The notes: generated by a model not told the origin, from the letters alone. A stretch of 64,000 bases of DNA from Salinicoccus halodurans (GCF_900114445.1 NZ_FOTB01000003.1:124001-188000); one strand, 5' to 3'; numbered from the stretch's first letter, positions 42,010 through 51,384 are shown. A program made the numbers and translations.

Positions 42010-42939
42010 ATGAACGATAATAAGAATATGGTCTGCGATATGGAAACAGGCATCTGCGGTCCGGCTGATGAGAGTTCAGATAACAGTATGCTTGAAATGA
42101 TAGATTTTAACAAACCCCAAAAGAAGGTGGATCTTTATTATGTGACCGATCCGATGTGTTCACACTGCTGGGCAATCGAGCCGGTATTCAATAAGTTCAT
42201 GGAACTCTACGGCGACTACGTGAACGTCAATAAAGTAATGGGAGGCTTGTTGGAAGAATGGCATGACGGGCCGATAGATCCGGCAAACGGTATTTATAAG
42301 CCTGCAGATGTTGCTCCACATTGGAGGGAGGTAGGAGAGCACTCCAGAATGCCGATTGATGGGAGCGTCATGATCGATGACCCTGTACAGTCTTCTTTCC
42401 CTGCGTCAAGAGTATATAAGATAATCCAGAAGCAGCATGGAGACGCACTGGCAACAGAATATCTGCGACGTACAAGAGAGGCGGTATTCGTCTTCAATAA
42501 AAATATCTCGAGGGATGAGGTGTTAGTGGCGATTGTAAACGCTCTTGGGCTTCAGGGTGAATCAATCGTTGAAAAATCAGCTGGAGCACAAAATCTGCTG
42601 GATGAAGATTTCAGTCTTGCAGGCAGTCTTGGAGCCAGAGGGTTCCCGACAATCGTTCTGGTGAATGAAGAAAACCAGGGTGCTAAAATTGTTGGTTCTC
42701 GCCCTCTTGAAACTTATGTTGATGGTCTGGAAAGAATTTTGGAAGAAAAAGTGGGACCCACCGCAGCTCCTGCGCTTTCTGATGTGCTGGAGAAAAAGAA
42801 AGTGATTTTCTCCAAAGAAATCGAGGAGCTTTATGGATTGGAGAAATCCGAAGTTCAAGCATTCATCAAAAGTGAGCTGGATGAAGAAAAATTTGATCAG
42901 AAAGAAGCATTGGGAGAACTTTATATTACTTTGAAATAA
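42010..42939 (+). CDS. DsbA/FrnE-like thioredoxin-fold protein with CxxC
   Basis: A 309-residue cytosolic protein. The thioredoxin-fold opening is VDLYYVTDPMCSHCWAIEP with the redox pair C-S-H-C, and the cis-Pro loop is GARGFPTIVLV. The N-terminus has extra Cys residues (MVCDMETGICGPADE). The C-terminal 60 residues form a charged helical addition. It resembles the FrnE branch and, in layout, the SpxH adaptor family. AGGAGG is 9 nt before the ATG at 42010. With the monooxygenase gene 12 nt downstream it forms an operon, perhaps for electrophile or disulfide stress. Confidence 0.85.
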   Translation: MNDNKNMVCDMETGICGPADESSDNSMLEMIDFNKPQKKVDLYYVTDPMCSHCWAIEPVFNKFMELYGDYVNVNKVMGGLLEEWHDGPIDPANGIYKPADVAPHWREVGEHSRMPIDGSVMIDDPVQSSFPASRVYKIIQKQHGDALATEYLRRTREAVFVFNKNISRDEVLVAIVNALGLQGESIVEKSAGAQNLLDEDFSLAGSLGARGFPTIVLVNEENQGAKIVGSRPLETYVDGLERILEEKVGPTAAPALSDVLEKKKVIFSKEIEELYGLEKSEVQAFIKSELDEEKFDQKEALGELYITLK

Positions 42940-42951
42940 GGAGGATGTCTT

Positions 42952-43257
42952 ATGTCTGTTGTACTTCAGTTGGATTTTAAGATGGATGGACCATTCGGTC
43001 TGGAAATGGCGGCACAATTTAAAGAGCTTGCAGAGAGTATAAATGATGAGCAGGGATTTAAATGGAAGATCTGGACAGAAGACGCAAAGTCCAAAGAAGC
43101 AGGCGGGATTTATTTATTCGATACGAAGGAAAATGCGCAAAAATATCTGGACATGCATTCAGAAAGACTTAAAGGTTTCGGTATTGATGATGTAAATGCC
43201 AAAATCTTTACAACCAATGATGAATTGACAAGGATTACCAACGGGCCGGCAATTTAG
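42952..43257 (+). CDS. YdhR-type putative monooxygenase
   Basis: A 101-residue ferredoxin-like dimer protein. The match to E. coli YdhR is clear along the chain: LQLDFKMDGPFGLEMA, LAESINDEQGFKWKIWTE, EAGGIYLFDTKENAQKYL. The family is proposed to oxidise aromatic or quinone-like compounds without cofactors, but activity is unproven. GGAGG lies 7 nt before the ATG. It is the second gene after the DsbA-like gene. Confidence 0.9.
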   Translation: MSVVLQLDFKMDGPFGLEMAAQFKELAESINDEQGFKWKIWTEDAKSKEAGGIYLFDTKENAQKYLDMHSERLKGFGIDDVNAKIFTTNDELTRITNGPAI

Positions 43258-43267
43258 GCTGGAAACA

Positions 43268-43300
43268 CAAGAGGCTGGAATTTAAAATCCCAGCCTCTTG
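43268..43300. terminator. Bidirectional terminator
   Basis: AAGAGGCTGG-N11-CCAGCCTCTT between the convergent genes ending at 43257 and 43308. Confidence 0.88.
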
Positions 43301-43307
43301 CTATTTA

Positions 43308-44471
43308 TTATTGAGGCTTATAGGTCAGATTTCTCATCAACTTTTCCAAAGGACCCGCCATATGCTTTTTTTCCATGAGATATGCAACAGCCAGCGTGAC
43401 GGTCCAAATCACTGCGGCGAGTATGGCAGCGGTCGATACATTGAGATGGGCGCCTAAATTGAAGAAGGCCGGAGACATTGTTATGACAATCAGACATTCA
43501 TGCATGATGAAGAATGTTAAAGAACGTTTTCCCATCGCAGCAATGGCATCTACGACTGTCCCGCGATGCTGAACCACGATTCCCATCAGTCCAAACAATC
43601 CGGCATAGCCGATACCTGCAAACAGGCCTGACATCATGTGTACTCCGTACACTATTCCTGCAGGGAATAACTCCGGGAACCAGATGTCATTGATAAGGAC
43701 AAGCGGTATTGCTCCGAGTATCGATATTGTGAGCCCCCATACAGTAAGACGTTTCAACAAGCTGACGTGCTCGTGCGGTCTAATCAGAAGCTCTTTATTT
43801 CCCATCCATATCCCCATGTAAACCGAGGGGATGATTGGGAAGAAAAGATGGGTGAATAATGGTACGACTGGGATTGAAATGAGCTGCCCGATCAGATTGC
43901 CGAAATATGTTTCATTTCCCGTGTATGCTATTGGCAACCCGTAATCCCCAATACCGAGCAGGACTCCCCCCCACAATACCGGCAGGTAGATTAAACAGAC
44001 GACCGTCGAAATTATTATACGTTTTATAATCTTTCTATTGGATTTCCTGAGACTTCCTGAGAGTATCAGCCCTGCGATTCCGTAAGTCATCAGAATATCC
44101 TGTCCTCCGGCGACACCGGCGAGAACAGCACCGAATAATATGAGATACCAGCACCGTCTTCTGATGATGCGTTTTGCTTCATTTTCACCTTTCCGTATTG
44201 ACTGCTTGCGGTATATCATCACAAGTCCGTAGCCGAACAAGATGGCAAAAAGCGGCCTTGCTCTGTTATCCACCATGATCTCCATCAGAAAGTTTATCAC
44301 TTCATCCATCACATTACCGGGGGCAGCTTTTGTAATTACTCCGGGCTCCATTGCGTATAAGAATAACGGCACATGTGCCGTTATAATCAGAAACAGCATA
44401 GAACCTCTTGCCAGATCCAATGAAAGTGCCCGCCGCTGTTGAGTCTTTTGTCCTCCAGATAGTTCAGTCAT
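43308..44471 (-). CDS. DUF418 (YeiB-family) membrane protein
   Basis: A 387-residue protein with about nine or ten membrane segments. It begins RALSLDLARGSMLFLIITAHVP, the acyltransferase-like DUF1624/DUF418 opening, and ends with the DUF418 signature GPLEKLMRNLTY. Members are common in Firmicutes and have no settled function; acyl transfer to envelope glycans has been suggested for relatives. It has no clear operon partner. Confidence 0.85.
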   Translation of the reverse strand: MTELSGGQKTQQRRALSLDLARGSMLFLIITAHVPLFLYAMEPGVITKAAPGNVMDEVINFLMEIMVDNRARPLFAILFGYGLVMIYRKQSIRKGENEAKRIIRRRCWYLILFGAVLAGVAGGQDILMTYGIAGLILSGSLRKSNRKIIKRIIISTVVCLIYLPVLWGGVLLGIGDYGLPIAYTGNETYFGNLIGQLISIPVVPLFTHLFFPIIPSVYMGIWMGNKELLIRPHEHVSLLKRLTVWGLTISILGAIPLVLINDIWFPELFPAGIVYGVHMMSGLFAGIGYAGLFGLMGIVVQHRGTVVDAIAAMGKRSLTFFIMHECLIVITMSPAFFNLGAHLNVSTAAILAAVIWTVTLAVAYLMEKKHMAGPLEKLMRNLTYKPQ

Positions 44472-44491
44472 TTTAAAACTCCCGAAATAAA

Positions 44492-45166
44492 TTATTGTCT
44501 GTCGGTAATACGGACATATTGTCTGTCACCTTTGTCCTTGACTACTATGCCGATCTCCATCAGGTCCTGTCTGAGATTTTTGACTGTCTTTTCTTCATCC
44601 GCCCGCATGGCCTGGCGTCTATTGTAAAGAATGTCATTTGCCCTTTCATTCAAATCCGTGTGGTCTGTGGACCACTCAAAAAATTCTCCTGAATGAGGAT
44701 CATTTTTTACCCATGGATAATGATATTTTTGGAAAACATCTTTAAGTCGTCCAGGTGAGTAATCAGTGTTTTCTCTCAAGAACTCGAGTCCGTTGATGTC
44801 TATAATTACTAATTTTTTCTTCTCTTTAAAGATACTTTCGATATCGGATTTCAATATTTTTGTTTTCTTATCAAAGATATCTATCAGGATGTAATCACGA
44901 TACACTTCGATTTTCAGGATTTCAGTGTATATATAAAGGGAAAGAAGGATGCCTGCAATGAATCCGATGCCGGCAAGTACCCATCGTATCCAGGCGCTTT
45001 CTAGTCCTGTGATGAAATTGACCAGTTGATTATCCGATAAAAATGGAATTTCTTGAATCAGCAGCAGAAGTGAAGGAAGGAAATAAGAGACGATTGATAA
45101 TATGATGGGAATTGCCACTACAAGCGTCTTTTCGATAGTATTCAATCCTAATTTTTCGTTACTCAA
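44492..45166 (-). CDS. Membrane protein of the YqeB type (uncertain)
   Basis: A 224-residue protein. Two membrane segments (residues about 12-36 and 60-84) precede a soluble part with LKIEVYRDYILIDIFDKKT, which looks like a PH-like domain, and a C-terminal helical region. The layout recalls B. subtilis YqeB, but I cannot confirm the match. The start is TTG at 45166, 2 nt after the TetR stop, so it is the second gene of that operon. Its function is unknown. Confidence 0.65.
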   Translation of the reverse strand: MSNEKLGLNTIEKTLVVAIPIILSIVSYFLPSLLLLIQEIPFLSDNQLVNFITGLESAWIRWVLAGIGFIAGILLSLYIYTEILKIEVYRDYILIDIFDKKTKILKSDIESIFKEKKKLVIIDINGLEFLRENTDYSPGRLKDVFQKYHYPWVKNDPHSGEFFEWSTDHTDLNERANDILYNRRQAMRADEEKTVKNLRQDLMEIGIVVKDKGDRQYVRITDRQ

Positions 45167-45168
45167 AC

Positions 45169-45768
45169 TTACTTTTCCCCCTCAGTATTTAAATATTGCT
45201 TTGCCATTGAAAAAAGCACTTTGCCATATTCTTTGCTTTCTGAACTGTTTTCAGGCGCAAGGATCATCTCGTCTATGGCACCATTTATAATCCTCGTCAA
45301 TATTCTGATATCTATATCCGGGTTGAACTGTTTTTTCTCGATGCCTTCCTCAATGATAGATATGAGAATCTTGTACAGATCGTCAGGTTCATCATCCTCC
45401 AGGAGGTAAAACGCCCTGTTGTCTTCGGTTCTTGCATTGAAGATGATCTCTATCAGAGCAATGTTCAGAGATCGGTAACTCCTCTGATGCTCCAGTGAGA
45501 CATCGATATACTCTTCAATCCTCTCCATAGCCGGTTTTCCGGACGATATAGCATCTTCGACATAATGCACTTTATGAGTGAAAATATAATCCAACAAAGC
45601 AAACAATAATATGTTTTTTGATTTGAAATGGTAGGATACAAGGCTGGGATTGATTTTTGCGCGTTCTGCAATGTTTTTGAAGGTGAGATTTTTAAATCCG
45701 GATTCTGCCAGTTCTTCGATGCATGATCTGATAATCTGTTCTTTCCTCTGTTCATGTATGAAAGACAT
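45169..45768 (-). CDS. TetR-family regulator
   Basis: A 199-residue regulator. The HTH is residues about 22-45 (FKNLTFKNIAERAKINPSLVSYHFKSKNIL), with an acidic helical effector domain behind it. GAGGGG is just before the ATG. It is followed after 2 nt by the YqeB-like membrane protein gene, which it probably controls together with itself. Confidence 0.9.
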   Translation of the reverse strand: MSFIHEQRKEQIIRSCIEELAESGFKNLTFKNIAERAKINPSLVSYHFKSKNILLFALLDYIFTHKVHYVEDAISSGKPAMERIEEYIDVSLEHQRSYRSLNIALIEIIFNARTEDNRAFYLLEDDEPDDLYKILISIIEEGIEKKQFNPDIDIRILTRIINGAIDEMILAPENSSESKEYGKVLFSMAKQYLNTEGEK

Positions 45769-45837
45769 TTCTTCCCTCTTTCTTGAATGTATATTTAATA
45801 TTTTAAACGACTATTCAAATTATTGCAAGGCGACATA

Positions 45838-45865
45838 AAAAAACGATATGAAAAATCATATCGTC
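45838..45865 (-). terminator. Terminator of the SRPBCC gene
   Basis: On the minus strand ACGATATGA-TTTT-TCATATCGT followed by TTTTTT. Confidence 0.9.
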
Positions 45866-45873
45866 AGTAAAAT

Positions 45874-46350
45874 TCAGTTTAAATTCAATTCAGCATCAAC
45901 TTTCGCTTCTTCTTCTCTGAAATCCACAGCATCCATATCTTTCGCTTCTCCGGTTTCAGAAATATGTTTTATATTCTTCACCTGGAATTGCCAGCCGGTA
46001 AAGTCCCGGGCAATGGTTTCAAATTCAAAAGGCAGCCTTTCCTCAAATGTAAGCATGGTGTTTTCTCCGGACTCTTCGAGGACCATCCGTACATATCCGA
46101 TATCCCAGGTAAAGCCGATGACATTCGGTTCGTGATACTCCTGTACTTCCATTTCTTCATAATCGCCATCGCCGAGATCAAATATGAGTTTATGATTATT
46201 CTCCTCTTTTGTAAAAGCGAGTTCGGGGAACCACTGTGTGATGCCCTCTGTTGTACCCAAATAATAAAATATCTCCTTGGGAGCGGCTTCAATTTCTATC
46301 GCCAGCGTCTGGTAGGCAGCTTGTTTGTCTTTACTGTATACAGCTTTCAT
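45874..46350 (-). CDS. SRPBCC/AHSA1-domain protein
   Basis: A 158-residue START-like (AHSA1) protein: IEIEAAPKEIFYYLGTTEGITQWFPEL at the N-terminus, then a curved sheet (NVIGFTWD, MLTFEERLPFE) and the closing helix GWQFQVKNIKHI. The ATG at 46350 is 6 nt from AGGAGG, so the longer frame is rejected. Such proteins bind hydrophobic ligands or help stress responses; no specific role is visible. A strong terminator follows. Confidence 0.88.
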   Translation of the reverse strand: MKAVYSKDKQAAYQTLAIEIEAAPKEIFYYLGTTEGITQWFPELAFTKEENNHKLIFDLGDGDYEEMEVQEYHEPNVIGFTWDIGYVRMVLEESGENTMLTFEERLPFEFETIARDFTGWQFQVKNIKHISETGEAKDMDAVDFREEEAKVDAELNLN

Positions 46351-46465
46351 ATTCTTCCTCCTAAAAAAGATTTGATAATAAAGAATACGGGAAAAGACTA
46401 TAAATATATTATTCAATAATGTTTAAATCAATGCAAAAGATAGACATGCACAGGAGGTTTCTCAA

Positions 46466-47965
46466 GTGAGAGTTGTTACCGGTGGGGAAATGAAAAATAT
46501 AGAGCAGTTCACGATGGATCATCTTGGTTTTGACGGCAGAATTCTTATGGAGAATGCAGGCCGTGCTGTTGCAGGGAGATTGATGGAAGACTATCATGGA
46601 CGAAAGTTCACCGTTCTTATAGGAAGCGGGAATAATGGCGGTGACGGGTTTGTAACCGCCCGGACTCTGCTCGAAGCGGAGTATGATGTAACTGTGTATG
46701 TAGCACCGGATGAAAACAAGATACGGGGAGACGCAAAATACCATAAAACCATCTTTGAGAAATCCGGATTTGAATGGGAGCCGTATAAAAATGGTGTCCT
46801 TGAATATGCAGACATTATTGTGGATGCAATGCTCGGAACCGGCATGCATGGTGAGCTCAGAGAACCGTATTCAAAGATATTGAAAGACGTCGCTGACTCT
46901 GGCAAAGCAGTCGTTTCCGTCGATCTTCCCAGCGGGGTGACGGGTGAGGAAGGGGCAGTACCGGAACTTGCACTTAAGGCAGATCACACGATTATGCTGC
47001 AGCAGCCAAAAATGAGCTGTTATCTCTACCCTGCACGTAATCATTATGGTAAAACCGAAACCATGCAGATCGGCATTCCAAAAACGGTGTTGGATGAAGT
47101 GCTGCACAGCCGCAGGTATGAATGGACGTTTGCAGATACCCTGAATCATTGGCCGAGACGCGCATCATCATCCCATAAAGGGAGTCATGGTAAAGTCGGT
47201 ATCATTGCCGGGAGTGAAATGATGCCTGGAGCGGCAGTGCTGTCTGCAGGAGCTGCGGTGAAAAGTGGTGCCGGATTAACGACGGTGAACACTGTGAAAG
47301 CAGCAATTCCTATCATCGCATCCCATGTGCCGGAAGTGACTTTTTTCAACAGGGAAGAAGAATTGAAGCTCTTCTACAAAGAAAAAGATGCAGTCGCTGT
47401 TGGACCGGGTATGGGCGTGGGTTCTGCCGGACAGGAAACGGTTGTTGATCTTATCGATAATTTCGATGGTCCCCTCTTGATTGACGCAGATGGACTGGAT
47501 AGTTTTCAGGATATACTGTCTCTTGTCAGAACCCGGAAAGCACCGCTTATCATCACTCCCCATCCGGGAGAAATGGCAAAATTGATTGATTCAACTCCTG
47601 CAAAAGTGAATCAGAATAGGTTTGAAATTGCAGAAGAATATGCATATAAGAATGGTATTTATGTCGTACTTAAAGGACCATGTACGATAGTCGCTACACC
47701 TGCAGGTGAAAGCTTCGTCAATGCCTCAGGTAATGCGGGGCTTGCGAAAGGAGGAAGCGGGGACATATTGACGGGAATGATACTGTCATTCCTCGCCAGA
47801 TATGGAGATATTCAGGCTGCTGTTTCGAGTGCGGTCTATATGCATGGACATACCGCTGATCACCTTCTTGAAAAAGGTGTGGCCATCGAGTCAATGACAG
47901 CTTCCGGAATCGTCGCTCATCTGGAGACAACTTTTCACCTAAACGATGAAAAGCCCGGTCAATAA
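46466..47965 (+). CDS. nnr: Bifunctional NAD(P)H-hydrate epimerase / ADP-dependent NAD(P)HX dehydratase
   Basis: A 499-residue metabolite-repair enzyme. Residues 1-210 are the YjeF_N epimerase with GSGNNGGDGFVTART and DAMLGTGMHGE. Residues 225-490 are the carbohydrate-kinase-like dehydratase with SHGKVGIIAGSEMMPGA, VGPGMGV, ITPHPGEMA and GNAGLAKGGSGDILTGMI. It repairs damaged hydrated NAD(P)H. The start is GTG at 46466, 8 nt after AGGAGG. It is a single-gene unit. Confidence 0.94.
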   Translation: MRVVTGGEMKNIEQFTMDHLGFDGRILMENAGRAVAGRLMEDYHGRKFTVLIGSGNNGGDGFVTARTLLEAEYDVTVYVAPDENKIRGDAKYHKTIFEKSGFEWEPYKNGVLEYADIIVDAMLGTGMHGELREPYSKILKDVADSGKAVVSVDLPSGVTGEEGAVPELALKADHTIMLQQPKMSCYLYPARNHYGKTETMQIGIPKTVLDEVLHSRRYEWTFADTLNHWPRRASSSHKGSHGKVGIIAGSEMMPGAAVLSAGAAVKSGAGLTTVNTVKAAIPIIASHVPEVTFFNREEELKLFYKEKDAVAVGPGMGVGSAGQETVVDLIDNFDGPLLIDADGLDSFQDILSLVRTRKAPLIITPHPGEMAKLIDSTPAKVNQNRFEIAEEYAYKNGIYVVLKGPCTIVATPAGESFVNASGNAGLAKGGSGDILTGMILSFLARYGDIQAAVSSAVYMHGHTADHLLEKGVAIESMTASGIVAHLETTFHLNDEKPGQ

Positions 47966-48006
47966 CAAAGGGAGGATGCAGATATGGCATTCTCCCTTTG
48001 TTTTAT
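47964..48006. terminator. Bidirectional terminator
   Basis: AACAAAGGGAGGATGC and GCATTCTCCCTTTGTT pair with one G-T pair around a 7-nt loop, between the convergent genes ending at 47965 and 48006. Confidence 0.88.
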
Positions 48007-48419
48007 TATTTCACTATAATCACAGTGGTTTTGACACGCTTTGCTGCTTTATGGCTGACACTGCCAAGCATCATTTCCTGAAAGTTATTCAATCCTCTTG
48101 TACCGAGGACAAGTGCTTCAAAATCACCGTCATTCGTAACACTCACAACAGTTTCAGCTGGAACGCCGCGTTCGAAAATAACGTCATGCGTTATGCCGTT
48201 ATTTTCATAGAAACTGATGATTTCAGAAAGCTTTTCCTTTCTCCTTGTCGTAATGCTCTCTGATTGCGGGTTATGCAAAACATCGTCTTTCACATCATCA
48301 GCATTAATGACATTGAGTATGGTAACGTGCGTATTTTCATCGATGAAATTCATGCTTTCCTTCGCAGCTCTGAAACTATTTTCTGATCCGTCTGCAGCTA
48401 ATAGAAGTGTTTTGTACAT
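48006..48419 (-). CDS. UspA-family universal stress protein
   Basis: A 137-residue protein beginning MYKTLLLAADGSENSFRA. It ends with the ATP-binding type loop LGTRGLNNFQEMMLGSVSHKAAK, the G-x2-G-x9-G-S pattern of nucleotide-binding Usp proteins. ATG 48419 is 7 nt from GGGG and preferred over TTG 48425. It follows the SulP transporter gene by 20 nt. UspA genes are often paired with SulP-type carriers, so joint regulation is likely. Confidence 0.92.
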   Translation of the reverse strand: MYKTLLLAADGSENSFRAAKESMNFIDENTHVTILNVINADDVKDDVLHNPQSESITTRRKEKLSEIISFYENNGITHDVIFERGVPAETVVSVTNDGDFEALVLGTRGLNNFQEMMLGSVSHKAAKRVKTTVIIVK

Positions 48420-48439
48420 ATACAATCCCCACCTTATTA

Positions 48440-49891
48440 TTACATGAGATGCTGTTCGTTCAACTGGCTCAGTTCTTTAACGATTTTTCTGCTGTCAGCG
48501 TTCAATTGTTTAACATATACCTTATTTGCTTTTTCCTCAAACTTTTTAACGATCGTATCAATGGCATCCACTGCAGAGTCATCCCATAGATGTGCTCCGG
48601 AGAAATCGAGTACAATATTCTGGCCGCGGGTATTGAAATCAATCTGGTTCATCATAGAATCGATGGACGCGAAGAAAATCTGACCTTGAAAGTGATAAGT
48701 GATGGAATTCTCATCAGCTTCAGTATACACATCTACTCTGGAAATCTTTGTGGCAAAGAATAGAGCGCTGAATACAACGCCAACGATGACACCAATCGCC
48801 AGATTACTGGTAAACAGCACGATAAGGATTGTCAGCAACATTACAAATGCATCTGTCCGCGGAGCTTTGGTAACATATTTGAATGAACCCCAGTCGAAAG
48901 TGCCTACAGATACCATCACCATGATCCCCGCCAGGATCGGCATAGGAATCTGTACCACCCAGTCACCTAATACTATGATGAGAAACATCAAAAATACACC
49001 TGCTGTAAAGGTGGAAAGCCGTGTCGTGGCGCCGGACCGTACATTTATCACTGATTGTCCGATCATTGCACATCCACCCATGCCCCCAAAGAAACCAGTG
49101 ATGAAGTTTGCGATGCCCTGTCCACGTGATTCTCTATTCTTACTGCTGAATGAATCCGTTGCATTATCTACAATCCTTGCAGTAAGCAGACTTTCAACGA
49201 GCCCCACCACAGCCATGGATAAAGAGAAAGGCAGTATAATTTTTAAGGTTTCAAGTGTAAAGGGTACGTCCGGAATGAAGAAACTCGGTAACGCACGTTC
49301 AATCTCCCCTAAATCGCCAACTGTTTTCAGGTCCGAATCAAACATAAGATAAGCAGCTGTTAAAGCGACGAGAGCGATTAAAGGTGCAGGAATTTTTTTG
49401 AGAAATCTTGGGAACAGATAGACAATGACTAATGTGATGATCAGATACACATATGTATCGAGGGAGATTCCGAAAATGTGCTCAATCTGAGCCATGAATA
49501 TCATAATGGCAAGGGCGTTGACAAAGCCAATCATGACAGAGTTCGGGATGAATTTCATCAGACGGCCTACTTTGAAAATGCCCAGGATGATTTGAATTAT
49601 CCCCATGAGTATCGTGGCTGCAAGCAAATATTCGACTCCATGTTCACTCATCAGCGGCGTAACAACTAATGCAACTGCTCCTGTTGCCGCAGAGATCATT
49701 GCAGGCCGCCCGCCGGTGAAGGATATGACGACAGCGATGATGAATGAGGCGTAGAGTCCCACCATCGGATCTACACCTGCGATGATTGAGAAAGCGATAG
49801 CTTCCGGAATCAAAGCTAAAGCAACGACGATGCCGGCTAAAATGTTCGTACCGGGTTGTGACAACCATTCAGTTTTTATTTTTTCGATCAT
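48440..49891 (-). CDS. SulP-family anion transporter with STAS domain
   Basis: A 483-residue carrier, about 14 membrane segments. The SulP opening is [32 protein letters not shown], and the later signature is [21 protein letters not shown]-terminal STAS-like region carries [18 protein letters not shown]-type strands ([18 protein letters not shown]). The substrate is sulfate, bicarbonate or another anion. ATG 49891 is 7 nt after AGGAG; the 58-residue upstream extension is rejected. It is divergent from the recombinase-like gene at 50005. Confidence 0.92.
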   Translation of the reverse strand: MIEKIKTEWLSQPGTNILAGIVVALALIPEAIAFSIIAGVDPMVGLYASFIIAVVISFTGGRPAMISAATGAVALVVTPLMSEHGVEYLLAATILMGIIQIILGIFKVGRLMKFIPNSVMIGFVNALAIMIFMAQIEHIFGISLDTYVYLIITLVIVYLFPRFLKKIPAPLIALVALTAAYLMFDSDLKTVGDLGEIERALPSFFIPDVPFTLETLKIILPFSLSMAVVGLVESLLTARIVDNATDSFSSKNRESRGQGIANFITGFFGGMGGCAMIGQSVINVRSGATTRLSTFTAGVFLMFLIIVLGDWVVQIPMPILAGIMVMVSVGTFDWGSFKYVTKAPRTDAFVMLLTILIVLFTSNLAIGVIVGVVFSALFFATKISRVDVYTEADENSITYHFQGQIFFASIDSMMNQIDFNTRGQNIVLDFSGAHLWDDSAVDAIDTIVKKFEEKANKVYVKQLNADSRKIVKELSQLNEQHLM

Positions 49892-50004
49892 TTGGACACT
49901 CCTATTTTTAAAATAACTATAGCTATTATAGCAGAAAAGTTTCATAAGTATACCCCTTTTTGAGAATGTGAATGTTATAATTCTAATGATAGGAGTGTTG
50001 GCAA

Positions 50005-50544
50005 ATGAGGTATGGGTATATAAGACCTGTAGATTTATATGATGATGTTGAAGAGCAGAAATCAAAGATGGATAATGTTGATGATGTGTTCATAGAAGCA
50101 CATGCACATAATAAAAAACGCAGAGAATTAGAAAGATTATTCAATGAAGTAGTAACGGATGGGGATACAATCATTGTAACTGACCTGTGTATATTGGCAG
50201 ACTCCACAAAACAGCTGCTGGATCTCATCAGTAGCGCTGATGAGAATCATATTATAATACAGGTGCTTAATATCGACCTTGATATTGATGGGTCTTCGAA
50301 ATTTTCATTCATAGATATATTGAACTATATTTCCGATTTCCAGAGCGATGTTGTAAAATACAGGACCAGGCAGGGAATGACCGAAGCGACAGTTAAAGGA
50401 AAACAAATGGGGCGCCCTAAACGCAGTGATGATAATATCAAACAGGCAGTCGAGATGTATATGACGAAGCGGTACACACTGGATGAGATTAGAGAAGCGA
50501 CAAATATCAGCCGTGCAACATTATATCGCCATCTGGACAAATAA
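50005..50544 (+). CDS. Catalytically dead serine-recombinase homologue
   Basis: A 179-residue protein with the resolvase layout: a catalytic-type domain (residues 1-125), the long E-helix (FQSDVVKYRTRQGMTEATVKGKQMGRPKR), and an HTH_7 domain (YTLDEIREATNISRATLYRHL). Active enzymes have Y-x-R-V-S-T at the N-terminus; here it is YIRPVD, so the nucleophilic Ser is lost. The L-D-R-L-x-R arginine motif is LCILAD, so both arginines are lost too. It cannot cut DNA by the known chemistry, but it should still dimerise and bind DNA. AGGAG is before the ATG, and a strong terminator follows. Confidence 0.88.
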   Translation: MRYGYIRPVDLYDDVEEQKSKMDNVDDVFIEAHAHNKKRRELERLFNEVVTDGDTIIVTDLCILADSTKQLLDLISSADENHIIIQVLNIDLDIDGSSKFSFIDILNYISDFQSDVVKYRTRQGMTEATVKGKQMGRPKRSDDNIKQAVEMYMTKRYTLDEIREATNISRATLYRHLDK

Positions 50545-50576
50545 GACACGCATCCTTTGTGGATGCGTGTCTTATT
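50541..50576 (+). terminator. Terminator after the recombinase-like gene
   Basis: ATAAGACACGCATCC-TTTGT-GGATGCGTGTCTTAT; strong hairpin, also usable from the convergent gene at 50595. Confidence 0.93.
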
Positions 50577-50594
50577 CATTATTATAAGGCAGAT

Positions 50595-50945
50595 TTATTT
50601 TTTACGGAAAGTTCCGAGGTAGCTGACAGTGTTCAGAGCAAAGAGTTTGAGTGCATTTTTACTGCCCTCAAATCCATGTCCGGCTTTCAGGTGTTTGATG
50701 ATTGCAACACCGAGAACGATGTTCAATATAATAGTTCCCATCCTGGTAAATGATTTGCCAAGGAATGAAACGAACAAGAGTACCGAACCGATTGTTTCCA
50801 AATAGCCGGCAATCTTCATCTGATCCTTATCGACATTAAATTCATTCTCAAAATCTTGACCCATATTTCCTTCATTGCGGACTTTTTGCATACCGCCGTC
50901 AAACATGTTCTTAGCAATGTACGTATTGAATAAATAATGAATCAT
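50595..50945 (-). CDS. DoxX-like small membrane protein
   Basis: A 116-residue protein. Residues 40-60 (AGYLETIGSVLLFVSFLGKS) and 66-85 (RMGTIILNIVLGVAIIKHL) are hydrophobic, followed by AGHGFEGSKNALKLFALN. The pattern fits DoxX-related proteins of Bacillus and Staphylococcus, although only part of the usual four-helix fold is visible. AAGGGG lies 8 nt before the ATG. The role is unknown. Confidence 0.65.
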   Translation of the reverse strand: MIHYLFNTYIAKNMFDGGMQKVRNEGNMGQDFENEFNVDKDQMKIAGYLETIGSVLLFVSFLGKSFTRMGTIILNIVLGVAIIKHLKAGHGFEGSKNALKLFALNTVSYLGTFRKK

Positions 50946-51384
50946 TCATATTACCCCTTTCATAATTCAAATATTTCTTTTTATAGCAATAAATGACCTT
51001 GTATCCATGTGCCGGTTATCGGCCTAAAAATATAATTAAAATATAATTACTTAAAATATATCCCTAAATCGCGTGTTAAAAACATCAATGAGGGGAAATA
51101 GCATGTATGTATTCTTTTGGAGGAGGTCATATGAATTATCTTTAGCATTATTTGCTTCAAAAGGGCGGGATTTTTCAACAGGTTCAATTAACATTAGACA
51201 TAAGAGGGATATTCAGGAAAAAATTTGTCGATTTATTTCACAAATTATTACGATTAAGTAAAGATTATATGAACATTCATGTTATTAAATTTTTATATCC
51301 GATATTTTTGTTACAGTAGGACAATAAATGAATTATGATTTTTATTGTATTTGTATGTATTTTACTTAACTTGGAGTGATTGGA
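50946..51384. other. 439-base region upstream of qoxABCD
   Basis: It must carry the qox promoter. It has a Rex-like near-palindrome TTGTCGATTTATTTCACAA at 51225-51243 (right half matches TTTCACAA). It also has a strong GGAGGAGGTCAT before a five-codon frame (ATG AAT TAT CTT TAG, 51131-51145), inside a 52-codon frame from 51103. I do not accept either frame as a gene. Confidence 0.4.

Noticed and set aside
51103-51261. 52-codon frame upstream of qoxA
   Set aside because: Basic, unstructured composition, no family resemblance, and the strong internal ribosome site is in a different frame.
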